Below are positions 1-11,551 of a stretch of 64,000 nt of DNA, piece after piece (the stretch's first letter is position 1; the number at the start of each line of letters is the position of its first letter). This DNA comes from Paenibacillus sp. JJ-223. Lineage in GTDB: Bacteria > Bacillota > Bacilli > Paenibacillales > Paenibacillaceae. The notes under the pieces are model-generated. The model was not told where the DNA came from. It searched no databases and worked only from the letters and a program-made list of their open reading frames with translations. The position numbers were made by a program, and so were the translations under genes. Location of the stretch: the NCBI RefSeq assembly GCF_927798175.1, contig NZ_CAKMMP010000001.1, positions 744,001 through 808,000 of the forward strand, in the 5' to 3' direction.

Positions 1-1883
1 TCGACCACCAGCCGGATCGCGATCCAATCCGAGCATATCAGGGCTTTGGCGGCAATCAGCCTCTGGACGAGAAGGCATTTCCGGATGCCGATGTATATCT
101 GCGATGCCGCAGTTTGGCTTCCGTCCCTGAACTTGCTCCATTCCGCGGCTGGATGAAGCCATTCCCCGAGAGGCTAAGCTCGGATGCTTCAATCTTTGCG
201 TCCAGCATCTGGAAGATGCAGGAGCAGGCGCGTCCCGTTCCTGCGGCCTTGCAGCAGGTATGCGCCGCAAATCGGCAGCCTGCAATCGTTCCAGCAAGCT
301 CTGCCGGAAGGAGCACGGAGCTGATTCTGGACTTTGGCCGCGAATGGTCAGGCTATCTGCGATTCGAGGTCGATGCGGCGGCCGGCACCGTCATCGACGC
401 GTATGGCTTCGAGTATACGGACGGCGACTGGCGACAGGATACCTTTGGCGTGGATAATACGCTTCGCTATGTATGCCGCGAAGGCAGACAACGCTACGAA
501 TCGCCGATTCGGCGCGGACTTCGTTATCTCATGCTTACCATACACGGGAATGCGAGACCTGTGCGACTGTTCGGCATTACCCTTGTGCAAAGCAACTATC
601 CGGTGGCAGAGATCGGCCGATTTCATAGTTCAGACGCGATCCTGAATGACATTTGGGAGATCAGCAAGCATACCACCCGGCTGTGCATGGAGGATACATT
701 TGTGGATTGTCCCACGTATGAACAGGTGTTTTGGGTTGGCGACAGCCGCAATGAAGCGCTCGTGAACTACTATGTATTCGGTGCAACGGATATCGTAAAA
801 CATTGTCTGCAGCTTGTTCCGGGATCAAGCCGGCAAACGCCGCTCTATGTGGATCAGGTGCCCAGCGGCTGGAGCAGCGTGATTCCGAATTGGACGTTTT
901 TCTGGGTCACCGCTTGCCTTGAATATGCCCGTCATACGGGAAGCAGGAACTTTGCCGCGAAAATCTGGCCCAAGGTAAAGTTCACGCTCGATCACTATAT
1001 CTCACATATCGATGCCAGAGGACTATTGATCATTGAAGCCTGGAATCTGCTGGACTGGGCACCATTGGAGCAGCCGAACGACGGGACGGTCACCCATCAA
1101 AATGCGATATTTGCGCGCACGCTGGCAGATGCGGCCCAATTGGCCGAATTGGCAGGGTGCGCAGAAGACAGCCCATACTACTGTTCCGCATCGGAAAGAG
1201 TGGCCCGCGCCATAAATCGTTATCTATGGAGTGATGATCGGCAGGCTTATATGGACTGCATCCATGCCAATGGCTCTCTTTCCAGCACCTATAGTATGCA
1301 GACGCAGGTGATGGCGCTGGTTACCGGGATTGCAGCAAATGAGCGAAAGGAGAAGCTCAACGCGTATTTAACATCGCCGCCTGAAGATTTTGTAACCATA
1401 GGCAGTCCGTTCATGACGTTCTTCTATTATGAGGCGCTAGTGATGAACGGCAAGACGGATCATATGCTCCGGGACATGAGAGAGAAGTTTGGGGAAATGG
1501 TGAAACATGAGGCGACCACTTGCTGGGAGATGTATCCGGGATTTGCCGAGAATCGGCCCAATCCGAAATACCTGACACGCAGTCATTGCCACGCCTGGTC
1601 GGCAGCACCAGGTTACTTTTTGGGAATATCGGTGCTCGGGGTTCGCCCGATTGCAGACGGTTGGACACGAGTTCGGGTTGCTCCCCAGCCTGGCCATCTG
1701 CAATGGGCAAAAGGAGCTGTGCCTCTTCCTGGCGACGGAAGGATCGACGTGAAATGGGAGATTCGGGAAGAGGAAGGCAGCGAGTCCACGTTTCATTTGG
1801 AGGTATGTGCTCCGAAAGAAATTGCAATTGTAATGGAAGCACCTGAAGGATACCGACCAGTGCTTGTACACAGGACTTTATGA
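1..1883 (+). CDS. Alpha-L-rhamnosidase-like glycosidase (GH78), 5' end outside the window
   Basis: The frame is open from base 3, so the N-terminus lies left of the window; the TTG at 114 is only the first start-like codon and has no ribosome binding site. The visible part has a beta-sandwich region followed by an (alpha/alpha)6 barrel. Around base 700 the motif VDCPTYEQVFWVGD keeps the Asp, Glu and Asp with the spacing of the GH78 consensus DCPQREKLGWTGD, so the general acid seems present. The C-terminal block SHCHAWSAAPGYF and the following beta domain are also typical of the family. Predicted role: release of terminal alpha-L-rhamnose, or a related deoxy sugar, from oligosaccharides. It is the first visible gene of a five-gene operon, 45 bases before the GH2 start. 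Exact substrate unknown. Confidence 0.85.
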   Translation, partial: DHQPDRDPIRAYQGFGGNQPLDEKAFPDADVYLRCRSLASVPELAPFRGWMKPFPERLSSDASIFASSIWKMQEQARPVPAALQQVCAANRQPAIVPASSAGRSTELILDFGREWSGYLRFEVDAAAGTVIDAYGFEYTDGDWRQDTFGVDNTLRYVCREGRQRYESPIRRGLRYLMLTIHGNARPVRLFGITLVQSNYPVAEIGRFHSSDAILNDIWEISKHTTRLCMEDTFVDCPTYEQVFWVGDSRNEALVNYYVFGATDIVKHCLQLVPGSSRQTPLYVDQVPSGWSSVIPNWTFFWVTACLEYARHTGSRNFAAKIWPKVKFTLDHYISHIDARGLLIIEAWNLLDWAPLEQPNDGTVTHQNAIFARTLADAAQLAELAGCAEDSPYYCSASERVARAINRYLWSDDRQAYMDCIHANGSLSSTYSMQTQVMALVTGIAANERKEKLNAYLTSPPEDFVTIGSPFMTFFYYEALVMNGKTDHMLRDMREKFGEMVKHEATTCWEMYPGFAENRPNPKYLTRSHCHAWSAAPGYFLGISVLGVRPIADGWTRVRVAPQPGHLQWAKGAVPLPGDGRIDVKWEIREEEGSESTFHLEVCAPKEIAIVMEAPEGYRPVLVHRTL

Positions 1884-1928
1884 GTGCACATTTAAAGCGA
1901 AACGGATCAAGAATGGAGAGTTAGCGTG

Positions 1929-4913
1929 ATGACACACATCTCATATTACCGTCCAGATGAAAGCAAACGCTTTCTGGACGAAGTTCAGGACGAGGCCTAT
2001 GCCCGTTCCTCGCTGCATGGGGATGCATGGGTGGAGATGGACAGCCGCATTCCAGTCCGCTATACGATAGATAAAGCGCAAACTCAATTAGCATCCCGCC
2101 ATGCCGGTGCAGAGCCATCACCTGATTTCACATATGCCAATCCCCACAACGATCGCAATTCTTCCTCCGAAGAAACATTACTTCTGTCCGGAACCTGGCG
2201 AATGAAGGGAGGCGAGGCGGCTGATCATGGAGATCCGGCGCCTGCGACGGGCTGGTTTGGGCGAAAAGCCCGGGCGAGTGAAGGCATGCGGGAACGTTGG
2301 TACGAACCGGCTCACGATCGGAGCGATTGGCTGGAAGTCAGCGTGCCCACAACGGTGCAAAAAGCGCTGGTTGATCAGGAGCTGCTGGAAGATCCCCACT
2401 GGAATACCAATACTATCGATGAACTGGAGCATCACGGCATGCCTGAAGAGACCCCCGTCTGGTTCCGCAGGACACGCGTGGAATGCAAGGAATGGTGGTT
2501 TGCTACGTCATTTGAACTGCCTGAAGAATGGGTGGGGCGCCGACTTTCCTTGCAGTTCGACGGGATCGACTATTCGGGCACCGTATTTCTCAACGGCGCA
2601 TCGCTGGGACATCATCAGGGCATGTTTGGCGGCCCCATTCATGACATTACAGAATTGGTTCGATGTGATAAACCCAATGTGGTTGTCGTTCGGCTGGACC
2701 CTGCACCTCGAAGCTGGAACGGCCTGATGAAGCCAAGTCCGGGCTTTGGCTGGCATTATGGACACCTCATTTCAATCGGCATCTGGAAGGATGTACGGGT
2801 GGTGGCCGAACCGGATATAGCTTTGCTTGATCCGTATGTTGTAACCCTGTCCCACACCTCGGATGAAGCTGTGCTTCACTTGGAGTTTACGGCTGAGAGC
2901 AGTCTCGTTGAGCCAGTGGAATTATCCATCAAAGGTTATATCCGATCAAAGAAATCGAAAATGGATGTTGATTCATTTGACCCCGATAACCAAACATGCT
3001 GCCAAAGGGATACCCATTTTACTTATTCCATTGAAGTGCCATATGGTCGCAGCAAATTCAGTACCGTGATCAGACTGACCGATCCCGAGGTTTGGTGGCC
3101 GGCGGGTTACGGCGAACAGCCTCTCTATGAGCTTGTGTTATCCGGATCAAATTTTGAGCCCATTAAAGTTGGGAAAGCTCACACGTCTTTTGGCATCCGC
3201 ACGCTTGAAATGCGCCCTATGACCGATGCAGCTCCGGAAACGGAATATCGCTGGCAGTTTGTCATCAATGGCGAGCCAATGTTCATCAAAGGCGCTAACT
3301 GGTGTTGGCCTGATGCCATGCTCGACCAGCAGAAAGGGCAGTATGAACGACTGCTGGAGCTCGCGCGCAGGGGCAATGTGCAGATGCTCCGGGCATGGGG
3401 CGGCGGGTTGGTGGAAAGTGACGAATTTTATAATCTGTGTGATGAAAAAGGCATTATGGTCTATCAGGAATTCCCGCTCTGCTGGGGTCCGCCCGATTCA
3501 CCGCTGACTGACCTCGGCGTCATCGACCGACAGACCGTGCTTTCGGTGAAACGGCTGAGGAACCATCCTTCCTTGATCATGTGGGGCGGCGGCAACGAAA
3601 ACGGCAATCATGGCGGTGCAGATGAAGGACTCTTTCTGGTTGGAAAAAGATGCCGCGGATACGATCCGTCCCGACCGTTCCATCGAACCGATCCATGGGG
3701 CGGCAGCGTGCATAATTGGAACGTATATCACGGGGGTGAACCCTTGGATGAGGCAACGTTAGCGATGCCTTCGGTGTTTTACGGCGAATTCGGCATTCCA
3801 AGTCAGACCAATGTTTCAAGCTGTCTCCGCTATATGCCGGAGGAAGAACTGGCGTCATTTCCTCCAACCGAAGACAGCAGGGGCTGGAAAGCGCATTTTC
3901 ACCAGTTCGGTCTGAAGGATGTCATTAAAGTCATGCGTTACGCCGCATACGGACCGATCCGCGACTGGCAGGACTACATCAACTACTCCCAGACCGCTCA
4001 AGGTGATGCGATCCGGCTGACCGCTGATGTACAGAGGGCAGGAACAGGGAGAGACAAGAGCGGCTTTTGGTACTACAAATTCACGGATTGTTTTCCCGGA
4101 CATTCGTGGGCGGTGGTCGATTTTTACGGTACACCGAAGCTGTCCTATTATCGTGCCAAACAGGCTTCACGTCCGCAAAATGCTTTTATCACCTGCGCCA
4201 AATCGGATTCGTGGCAGCCAGATGAAACGTTCCGCGCAGCACTGCATGTCGTGAACGATTCGCGTAACGTCCTTATAAATGCAGCTATCCAAGTCTCGAT
4301 GTACGACAGCCAATTAACCGAGATGACAACGTGGAATTATCCGGCGCTAACCTTGAAGCCCGGGCTGGCGAGCTGCATCGATCAGCTGGAAGTAACCTTG
4401 CCGGAAGAATCAGCAATTCGGCCGTTCTTGATTGCCGTCATGCTTCATGAAAGCAATGGAATGCTCGTGTCCGATCAGTGGTATTGGTTCAATGCCCAGC
4501 CGAAGACCCCAGAGCTGATAACTTTTGAGAGGGAGCATCGACATCAAGCAAACGAATATCCGGGCGATCAGGCCAAGCAGGCGTTTGCATTGTACGCCGA
4601 ACTCTCCGATGCACTGCTGCGTGAACTTCCGCGCACCACGCTTGAATGGTCTGTCGAGACCCAAGACAAGAACGGTTTCATTGCCATTCGAAACATGGGA
4701 AACGTGCCTGCGATTCGGGTGATGATTCACCATTTTCCCGACGAGTGGGGTTGTTATCTGGATGACAACGATTTTGGACTGCTTGCGGGAGAAGAGAGAC
4801 GCATCCCGTTTGAAATCGGTCCTGAGGTGATGCTGGACGGAATTACTGTAAGTGCTTGGAATGCGTTTGAGACATCCCGGAGCGGCGTGCCCATCATAAG
4901 CAAATCGTGCTGA
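1929..4913 (+). CDS. Glycoside hydrolase family 2 protein, beta-mannosidase-like
   Basis: About 994 residues with the GH2 order: N-terminal jelly roll (FDGIDYSGTVFLNG), Ig-like domain, TIM barrel (FIKGANW, MLRAWGGG), then C-terminal beta domains. The likely acid/base Glu lies in WGGGNENG near residue 557 and the nucleophile Glu in FYGEFGIP near residue 620, spaced as usual in the family. The layout resembles beta-mannosidases more than beta-galactosidases, but exo-beta-glucosaminidase or another specificity cannot be excluded. The start is the ATG at 1929, eight bases after GGAGAG; a GTG directly before it (1926) is possible. No signal peptide is seen, so a cytoplasmic enzyme trimming imported oligosaccharides is likely. 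It is followed 21 bases later by a second GH78 gene. Confidence 0.85.
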   Translation: MTHISYYRPDESKRFLDEVQDEAYARSSLHGDAWVEMDSRIPVRYTIDKAQTQLASRHAGAEPSPDFTYANPHNDRNSSSEETLLLSGTWRMKGGEAADHGDPAPATGWFGRKARASEGMRERWYEPAHDRSDWLEVSVPTTVQKALVDQELLEDPHWNTNTIDELEHHGMPEETPVWFRRTRVECKEWWFATSFELPEEWVGRRLSLQFDGIDYSGTVFLNGASLGHHQGMFGGPIHDITELVRCDKPNVVVVRLDPAPRSWNGLMKPSPGFGWHYGHLISIGIWKDVRVVAEPDIALLDPYVVTLSHTSDEAVLHLEFTAESSLVEPVELSIKGYIRSKKSKMDVDSFDPDNQTCCQRDTHFTYSIEVPYGRSKFSTVIRLTDPEVWWPAGYGEQPLYELVLSGSNFEPIKVGKAHTSFGIRTLEMRPMTDAAPETEYRWQFVINGEPMFIKGANWCWPDAMLDQQKGQYERLLELARRGNVQMLRAWGGGLVESDEFYNLCDEKGIMVYQEFPLCWGPPDSPLTDLGVIDRQTVLSVKRLRNHPSLIMWGGGNENGNHGGADEGLFLVGKRCRGYDPSRPFHRTDPWGGSVHNWNVYHGGEPLDEATLAMPSVFYGEFGIPSQTNVSSCLRYMPEEELASFPPTEDSRGWKAHFHQFGLKDVIKVMRYAAYGPIRDWQDYINYSQTAQGDAIRLTADVQRAGTGRDKSGFWYYKFTDCFPGHSWAVVDFYGTPKLSYYRAKQASRPQNAFITCAKSDSWQPDETFRAALHVVNDSRNVLINAAIQVSMYDSQLTEMTTWNYPALTLKPGLASCIDQLEVTLPEESAIRPFLIAVMLHESNGMLVSDQWYWFNAQPKTPELITFEREHRHQANEYPGDQAKQAFALYAELSDALLRELPRTTLEWSVETQDKNGFIAIRNMGNVPAIRVMIHHFPDEWGCYLDDNDFGLLAGEERRIPFEIGPEVMLDGITVSAWNAFETSRSGVPIISKSC

Positions 4914-4934
4914 CTGACAGGAAGGAGCAATAAC

Positions 4935-7652
4935 ATGACATCCATGAAGACCATGGTGGAAATGAAGGAGAAATCAGGATCTGACGAATGGTATGCCAAG
5001 TGGATTACGCGCCCCGTAGTCCAGCCTCATGACTGGTTTTCATATCAGGCAGAGGTCATTCTCAGCGTGGAAGAAGGCGGTGCCGCATTTCTGTTCGGTT
5101 ATCGTGATGAAGGCAATCACTGCGGTATTGAACTGCATGAGCATGAAGAAGACATACAGCAGACGCTCGTTTACATTTATCGCGTTGAAGAAGACGTACG
5201 CCAGGCTTTGGGGAAGATTGTTTTACCTGCGTTGCACAAACTTCCTCCACGTCTTTCGCTCAAGATAAGTACGGAAGCCGGGGAATGGCAAGTATCCATA
5301 GATGAACATTACACGCATCGCTGCATGGCAGCGGATTATGAAGGAACGATTGCGTTCCGGACGATAGACGGGCAAAAGGCAACCTTCCGTGATCTGAAGC
5401 TCAGCGGGAGTGATGGCCGTGTGCTGTACTCCAACCGCTTTTATGATCCGAAGACGACTCATTTTACCGCAGGTACGATTAGCCCTGCGGGGAATGGGCT
5501 CTTGCTTGAGGAAAACATGCTATCGATCTGTGAGGCACCCCTTCCTGTTGACAGCCCTCTGTTTCGCAAAACATTTGAATTGCCGTCGTCTGCACTCGAA
5601 GCCAGACTGCGCATCTATTCGGTAGGTTGGTATGAGCTTTGCATCAACGGGAACCGGGCGGACAACCGTGTTCTGGCCCCAGCCAATTCGCCGTATTCCC
5701 GCAGAATGCTCTATGACACCTATGACGTGACCCATCTGCTTCAAGAAGGAGAAAACGTCCTCGGCGTGTGGCTCGGGAATGGTTACCATTTCAATTATTC
5801 GCGGTGGGGATGGAAATGGAATCGGGATAAAGCCTTTATCCTGCAATTGGACCTCCGGTTTGAGGATGGCGGCACGCGCACTATCATGACGGACGAATCT
5901 TGGTCATTCGCGTCAAGCCCGATTCTTTCCAACGATATCTATGACGGGGAGTCCTATGATGCACGACAGGAGCACATCGGTTGGGATCAACCGGGATTTC
6001 TTGAAAACGGGGATTGGTCGAGGGCTGTAACTGCCGAACCGCCTGTCGGCAAGCTTGAAGCGAACATCCAACCTCCTGTTGTACCTCGCAACCCGGTTGA
6101 GCCCATCGCTGTCTTTCGGCCACGTCCGGGCGTGGGCGTATACGATTTTGGTCAAAACATGGCAGGGTGGGTTCGCATTCAGGTAACCGGTCCTGAAGGC
6201 AGTCAAGTGCGGCTGAGATACAGCGAGCTGGTCGATGAACAAGGCAGCATCGATCCCTGGACGAATCGAAATGCCAAAGCAACCGACACGTACATTCTCC
6301 GCGGGGAGCCGGAAGAACGTTATGCACCTCGCTTCACTTATCACGGCTTCCGTTATGTGGAAGTCAGCGGTGAAACAGATCAACTCTCCATTCAGGCCAT
6401 TCCCATTCATGCAGATGTCGAGCCGGCCGGCAGCTTTGAATGTTCGGATGAAGGCATCAATCAGCTCTACAGCAATATTCGTTGGTCCTACCTCAACAAT
6501 CTGGTCAGCATACCCACGGATTGCTGTCAGCGTGATGAGCGCACGCCTTGTCTCATGGATTCCGCTGTCGTTGAGGAAGCCGGCATGCACCATTTCCATA
6601 TGCAGAATTACTACCGCAAATGGCTCGGAGATATTGAAGAAAGCATGACCAACCCGGACTGGAGCGGGGACAAAGTCTTCCTTCCTTGGCGTCTCTATCA
6701 GCATTACAACGATCTGGATACTTTACGCCAGAGTTATCCGTCCATGAAAGCATATATTGACCATCTGCATCAGGTATGGCCAGACCATCAGGTGAAGGAT
6801 GGCTTTGGGGACTGGTGCCCTCCCAATGATGATGGTTGGGAAAACTACTTTCACGAAGTCGAACTGGTGAATACAAGTATTTACTACAAAATCACGTCCA
6901 TTGTTGCCGAAACGGCGGTGATCCTGGGCATGAGCGCAGATCATGAACATTATTCGGGGCTGGCTCGGGATATCCACCAGACCTTTCATCGCCATTGGAA
7001 CTTGGGGAACGGTGTTTACGGCAGCGGTTCCCAGACCGCTCAGCTTCTGCCGCTCGCGTTTGGCATGGTGCCGGTCAAAGAGCGGACCTCAGCCGCAGAG
7101 CGGCTTGTGGAAGCTATCTGGGAACACGGCGGTCATCTTCATACAGGCATCTATGGCACAAGATATTTGATTGACGTACTGGCGGACTATGGGCACATCG
7201 ATGTTGCCTATGAGCTTCTGAGCAAGAAGGAATATCCCGGCTTCGGATACCAGATTGAGCGCGGAGCCACGACGCTCTGGGAGCAATGGAGCGAGAAAGG
7301 TGGCATGCATTCCCATGACCACGCCATGTTCGGGGGCATCAGCGTTTCTTTTTACACGCGACTGGCTGGCATTAGGCCCGACTCGCCAGGTTATGAAAAA
7401 ATATGGATCGAGCCGATCATCCCCTCAAAGTTGGAACGGGTGAGCGCTTCGCTAAGGACGGCACATGGAACCATTGCGGTAGCATGGAAGAAAGACGAGG
7501 CAGGTCTGCATATGGAGGTGACGATCCCTGAAGGAACCACAGCCACGCTTGTTGTGCCTCCTGGTACAGTAAATGCCGCGAAACTGCGCCGTTCTCACAA
7601 ATTGAACCCGGGACGACACGTCTTCTCCATCCCAATCGGTACGATCCGATAA
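4935..7652 (+). CDS. Alpha-L-rhamnosidase (GH78), cytoplasmic
   Basis: 905 residues. An N-terminal beta region of about 170 residues precedes the GH78 core: the rhamnosidase N domain ([13 protein letters not shown]), the concanavalin-like domain ([14 protein letters not shown]), the six-hairpin barrel and a C-terminal beta domain. In the acid motif [18 protein letters not shown] the catalytic Glu and the distal Asp keep their spacing, but the usual GWTG between them is replaced by PCLM. GFGDW and [10 protein letters not shown] are standard GH78 motifs. The start ATG has AAGGAG seven bases upstream. No signal peptide. It differs from the first GH78 gene, so the two rhamnosidases probably cut different linkages of one glycan. 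Confidence 0.9.
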   Translation: MTSMKTMVEMKEKSGSDEWYAKWITRPVVQPHDWFSYQAEVILSVEEGGAAFLFGYRDEGNHCGIELHEHEEDIQQTLVYIYRVEEDVRQALGKIVLPALHKLPPRLSLKISTEAGEWQVSIDEHYTHRCMAADYEGTIAFRTIDGQKATFRDLKLSGSDGRVLYSNRFYDPKTTHFTAGTISPAGNGLLLEENMLSICEAPLPVDSPLFRKTFELPSSALEARLRIYSVGWYELCINGNRADNRVLAPANSPYSRRMLYDTYDVTHLLQEGENVLGVWLGNGYHFNYSRWGWKWNRDKAFILQLDLRFEDGGTRTIMTDESWSFASSPILSNDIYDGESYDARQEHIGWDQPGFLENGDWSRAVTAEPPVGKLEANIQPPVVPRNPVEPIAVFRPRPGVGVYDFGQNMAGWVRIQVTGPEGSQVRLRYSELVDEQGSIDPWTNRNAKATDTYILRGEPEERYAPRFTYHGFRYVEVSGETDQLSIQAIPIHADVEPAGSFECSDEGINQLYSNIRWSYLNNLVSIPTDCCQRDERTPCLMDSAVVEEAGMHHFHMQNYYRKWLGDIEESMTNPDWSGDKVFLPWRLYQHYNDLDTLRQSYPSMKAYIDHLHQVWPDHQVKDGFGDWCPPNDDGWENYFHEVELVNTSIYYKITSIVAETAVILGMSADHEHYSGLARDIHQTFHRHWNLGNGVYGSGSQTAQLLPLAFGMVPVKERTSAAERLVEAIWEHGGHLHTGIYGTRYLIDVLADYGHIDVAYELLSKKEYPGFGYQIERGATTLWEQWSEKGGMHSHDHAMFGGISVSFYTRLAGIRPDSPGYEKIWIEPIIPSKLERVSASLRTAHGTIAVAWKKDEAGLHMEVTIPEGTTATLVVPPGTVNAAKLRRSHKLNPGRHVFSIPIGTIR

Positions 7653-7677
7653 AATATGCAGAAAAGGGGAAATACAG

Positions 7678-9468
7678 ATGACGGATATGACGCATCGTTA
7701 TGAAAACGGATTTCCAAAGATCGGCATTCGCCCGATCGTGGATCGCCGCAAGCTTGTAAAGGCTGCGCTAGCTGGCAGCACGATGGAACTGGCGCATGAA
7801 GCTGCTGCTGCGATTACCTCCGTTCTCCGGAACCCGGACGGCTCCCCAGTGCAGGTTGTCATCTTTGATACATGCATCTCCGGAATGAGCGAAGCAGCCC
7901 GCTGTGCCGAGCAATTCAGGAAGGAAGGCGTCGGCGTCCTGGTCACGGTAGCAAACGGTTGGTGTTATCCGCTTGAAACGATGGAAACGGATCCAACCCT
8001 GCCGCACGCCGTCTGGGGATTCAATGGCACCGAACGGCCCGGTGCGGTCTACCTGGCTGCGCTGCATGCGGCGCATAACCAGAAAGGCCTGCCCATTTTC
8101 AAAATCTACGGCAGGCATATTCAGGACCGGGAGGAACGTAATCTGCCAGAGGATGTTAGGGATCAACTGATCCGGTTCACCCGTGCGGGTCTTGCTGCTG
8201 CACTGCTGCGAGGAAAATCCTATCTGTCGATCGGCTCCGTCTCCATGGGCATCGCAGGTTGTGTTGTAGACGAAGATTTCTACCAGCGTTATCTGGGCAT
8301 GCGCAACGCCTATGTGGACATGACTGAGGTTGCGCGCAGGCTGGAGAAACATATTTATGACGAGCAGGAATTCCACTCAGCTATGGCTTGGGCCGAGCTT
8401 CATTGCAAAGAAGGACCTGATCCCAATCCGGAATCGGTTCAAATCGATCCAGAGAGCAAAAAGGAAAACTGGAAAACTTCCATCCGCATGACGTTGATCG
8501 TGCGTGATCTGATGATTGGCAATCCCAAACTGGCCGAGTTGAGATATGAAGAGGAGGCGTATGGTTATAACGCCATTGCTTCCGGATTCCAGGGACAGCG
8601 TGAATGGACCGATCACCTTCCCAGTGCGGATGTGCTGGAAGCGATTCTGTGCAGTTCATTCGACTGGAATGGCATTCGCGAACCCTATATGGTCGCCACC
8701 GAGAACGACAATCTGAACGCCATCACCATGTTGTTCAATCACTATTTGTCGCATACCGCCCAGATTTTTGCCGATGTTCGCGCGTTTTGGAGTCCGGAAG
8801 CTGTGAAACGAGTGACAGACTGGCAGCCGGATGGCTTGGCTGCGGCAGGGTTCATGCATCTGATCAATTCGGGACCGGCGGCGCTTGATGGAACGGGGGA
8901 GCAGCTTCGCGACGGTCAGCCCGCGATGAAGCCTCACTGGGAGATTGAAGAACAGGAGGTTCAGGCTTGCCTAAATGCTGTAAGCTGGCGACCAACCTAT
9001 ATGGACCAATTTGCAGGCGGAGGCTATTCTACCGACTTTACAACGCGAGGGGGAATGCCCGTCACGATGGCACGCATTAACCTCATAGCAGGGCTGGGGC
9101 CGGTGCTTCAGCTTGCGGAAGGGTATACTTTGGAGTTGCCGGAGGAAGTACATCAACGACTGGATCTGCGAACGACGCCAACGTGGCCGACGACATGGTT
9201 TGTTCCGAAACGGGTAGCGGGTGATCCGATATTCGATGATGTCTACAGCGTGATGGAAGCCTGGGGTTCGAACCATTGTGCTGTAAGCTATGGCCACATC
9301 GGAGCCGACTTGATTACGCTTGCGAGCATATTGCGCATTCCGGTTAACATGCACAATGTTGAAGCAAAGCGCATTTTCCGGCCTAGCGCCTGGTCAGCAT
9401 TTGGCACGAAAGATCCGGAAGCTGCAGACTACCGTGCTTGTGCTGCATATGGCCCGTTGTATGGCTGA
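7678..9468 (+). CDS. fucI: L-fucose isomerase
   Basis: 596 residues that follow E. coli FucI almost throughout: [11 protein letters not shown] at the N-terminus, [66 protein letters not shown] and [16 protein letters not shown]. These include the Mn-binding and catalytic residues (Asp in TEND, His in MHN). The enzyme interconverts L-fucose and L-fuculose, and the same family also converts D-arabinose to D-ribulose. It is cytoplasmic. It sits in the operon 25 bases after GH78 and 77 bases before the GH172 gene. No kinase or aldolase for the ketose product lies in the window, so the pathway must be completed elsewhere. Confidence 0.95.
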   Translation: MTDMTHRYENGFPKIGIRPIVDRRKLVKAALAGSTMELAHEAAAAITSVLRNPDGSPVQVVIFDTCISGMSEAARCAEQFRKEGVGVLVTVANGWCYPLETMETDPTLPHAVWGFNGTERPGAVYLAALHAAHNQKGLPIFKIYGRHIQDREERNLPEDVRDQLIRFTRAGLAAALLRGKSYLSIGSVSMGIAGCVVDEDFYQRYLGMRNAYVDMTEVARRLEKHIYDEQEFHSAMAWAELHCKEGPDPNPESVQIDPESKKENWKTSIRMTLIVRDLMIGNPKLAELRYEEEAYGYNAIASGFQGQREWTDHLPSADVLEAILCSSFDWNGIREPYMVATENDNLNAITMLFNHYLSHTAQIFADVRAFWSPEAVKRVTDWQPDGLAAAGFMHLINSGPAALDGTGEQLRDGQPAMKPHWEIEEQEVQACLNAVSWRPTYMDQFAGGGYSTDFTTRGGMPVTMARINLIAGLGPVLQLAEGYTLELPEEVHQRLDLRTTPTWPTTWFVPKRVAGDPIFDDVYSVMEAWGSNHCAVSYGHIGADLITLASILRIPVNMHNVEAKRIFRPSAWSAFGTKDPEAADYRACAAYGPLYG

Positions 9469-9545
9469 GCTGAGAGGATGGCAGGATTGGAAATCCTTTG
9501 TGACTATGGACAAGTAATCATTTATGACTCGGAGGTTGCAGGCCA

Positions 9546-11450
9546 ATGATGACCCATTTACAGCCTAAAGGGATTGGCAACATGGAAAAGTTCGACTTGC
9601 TTCCTGTGCTAAAAGACGGCGTGCAGGTTCACTATGAAGGAAGCATCGACAAGCAGGGACGCAATGCGGACTGGGACTGGTGGCTTTATAAGGACGGCAA
9701 GGAGTGGGTGATTTTTGATTATTGCGGTCCAGGATGCATCTATAATTTCGTCCAACACCGTTATCCCGAGAGTCCGGAACCTACCTTTTCTTTTTATTTT
9801 GACGGCGAGGATACGCCCCGATTTGTGATCAAGGCCTCCGAATTCGGGAGTAAATTTCCTTTCGTAACTCCACTGGCAGACGCTTATATTGGGCCCGAGG
9901 ACAATGGACGCGGACCTATTCGCGTAGTCCGAAGTTATGTCCCTATGCCCTTCAAGAAATCATGCAGAATTACCTCGGATATTCAACTGAAAGGAGCAGC
10001 CAAAGGAGATGGCGGTTGGGGCCATGTCATTTATCATTCCTATAGTGACTCTGATCAAGTGGTTACGTTCACGGGAAAAGAAAACTATGCCCCGCTGATC
10101 GAAATGTGGTCTCGGGTTGGTGAAGATCCCAAAACGGCCGTGGGATGCAAGTCTCGATATTACGAAATGTTGACCGTTAAAGCAGGGGAGAAGCTAACCA
10201 TTCTGGAAGAGGTCGGGCAAGGCAGTATCGCCTCCATAAGCGCTGTATTCAATCCCCACTCCTTTTCATCCGAAGACCTGCAGCACCTTTGGATCAAAGC
10301 AAGCTGGGATAAACATGAACAACCGGATATTTGGTGCCCCATAGGTGTATTCTTCGGCAACGAGCTTGGATTTAATCCTGTCGGCGTACTGTCGCACGGA
10401 AGACGAGGGGACGGATTGTTCTATAACTATTTCTCCATGCCGTACTGGGAGCATGCGGTGATTGAACTGGTGAACAAAGGGAACCGTGACGTATGGTTAT
10501 CCGAATTAAACATTGAATTTACAGAAGAGCGGAACGCTGTTTATGAGAAGGGCCGAACCGGTTATTTTCGCACATCGAAATATTATGAACGCCAGGCAAC
10601 AGCAGGATCGGACAGCATCATCGGTCAACTCAAGGGAAGAGGACACATGGTAGCTGGTCATGTAACAGGTTTTACCCATAAACCGGGCACGATCAGCTGT
10701 GAGGGCGATGTCCGTGTGCATATTGACGGCAATGCGACACCACAAGTTGAAAGCGACGGTTCCGAGAGCTGGATATGTTATGGTTGGGGGTTTCCCACGC
10801 CGCCTGAATGTAATCCATCGAGCGCCTATGACGGAATTCCTGACAACCCGTGGTCCATGGTCAGAATGTGCAGCGGTGACTGGTATCCGTTTCAGACGGA
10901 GCTTGTATTTGGTATCGAAGCAGGCGAGCATAACAATCAGTATCTCGAACATTCAGGCATTCTGTTCTACTATGGTGTGGACGATCCGGGAATGGTTCTG
11001 ACGGATGAAATTGATATTGGCGACCCCTCATCGGAGAGGAACCATGATTACAAAACAGAAGGCAGCCGCGGTTACTACACTCTGGATTCAGCTTATGAAG
11101 GGGATCAAGACGATATCATTATTCGCGATAGTGGGCATGAAACAGACGGTTATAGTGAATTCACAATCCGCATCAGGGAGGACAACAGCGGCGTAAGGCT
11201 GCGGCGGCGATGCGATCAGATCACAGGGAGACAACGGGCTTTCGTTCATGTAGATGGGGTGAAAGTAACAGAAAGAACGTGGTACACTGCGGACCGAAAT
11301 CCCTACAAACGATGGTTGGATGATGAGTTTGTGATCCCTGCATCTTATACCAGAGGCAAGAGGGAGCTGCATATTCGAATCGAATTTATTCAGGACGGAG
11401 AGGCCAGAGCATGGAACGAATTCCGTTATTGGGTATATACGATGAACTAG
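9546..11450 (+). CDS. DUF2961 / GH172-like glycosidase
   Basis: 634 residues. The first 330 residues look like the DUF2961 double jelly roll now classified as GH172 (WDWWLYKDGKEWVIFDYCGPG, then GGWGHVIYHSYSD), followed by a second beta-rich half with another DUF2961-like segment. Characterised GH172 members act on alpha-D-fructofuranosides or on D-arabinofuranosides. The ATG at 9546 follows GGAGG by ten bases; a second ATG directly after it is equally possible. No signal peptide. It is the last gene of the sugar operon and is followed by an intrinsic terminator inside repeat A1. Pairing with FucI would suit release and use of D-arabinose, but that is inference. Confidence 0.75.
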   Translation: MMTHLQPKGIGNMEKFDLLPVLKDGVQVHYEGSIDKQGRNADWDWWLYKDGKEWVIFDYCGPGCIYNFVQHRYPESPEPTFSFYFDGEDTPRFVIKASEFGSKFPFVTPLADAYIGPEDNGRGPIRVVRSYVPMPFKKSCRITSDIQLKGAAKGDGGWGHVIYHSYSDSDQVVTFTGKENYAPLIEMWSRVGEDPKTAVGCKSRYYEMLTVKAGEKLTILEEVGQGSIASISAVFNPHSFSSEDLQHLWIKASWDKHEQPDIWCPIGVFFGNELGFNPVGVLSHGRRGDGLFYNYFSMPYWEHAVIELVNKGNRDVWLSELNIEFTEERNAVYEKGRTGYFRTSKYYERQATAGSDSIIGQLKGRGHMVAGHVTGFTHKPGTISCEGDVRVHIDGNATPQVESDGSESWICYGWGFPTPPECNPSSAYDGIPDNPWSMVRMCSGDWYPFQTELVFGIEAGEHNNQYLEHSGILFYYGVDDPGMVLTDEIDIGDPSSERNHDYKTEGSRGYYTLDSAYEGDQDDIIIRDSGHETDGYSEFTIRIREDNSGVRLRRRCDQITGRQRAFVHVDGVKVTERTWYTADRNPYKRWLDDEFVIPASYTRGKRELHIRIEFIQDGEARAWNEFRYWVYTMN

Positions 11451-11551
11451 AGGAACGGTGCTGATGATTGATGAGGTATCGGGACAGTTGTGGGTAAGAT
11501 TATGTTTTTGTCATTTAAGGAACAATATTCCTGTTCTCGGACAGCCTGATC

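Noticed and set aside
1411..1871. Two long minus-strand frames inside the first GH78 gene
   Set aside because: They are antisense shadows: no ribosome binding site, no recognisable motif, and the + strand gene is clearly conserved.
5913..6704. 263-codon minus-strand frame inside the second GH78 gene
   Set aside because: Antisense to an intact, conserved gene, with no start signal.
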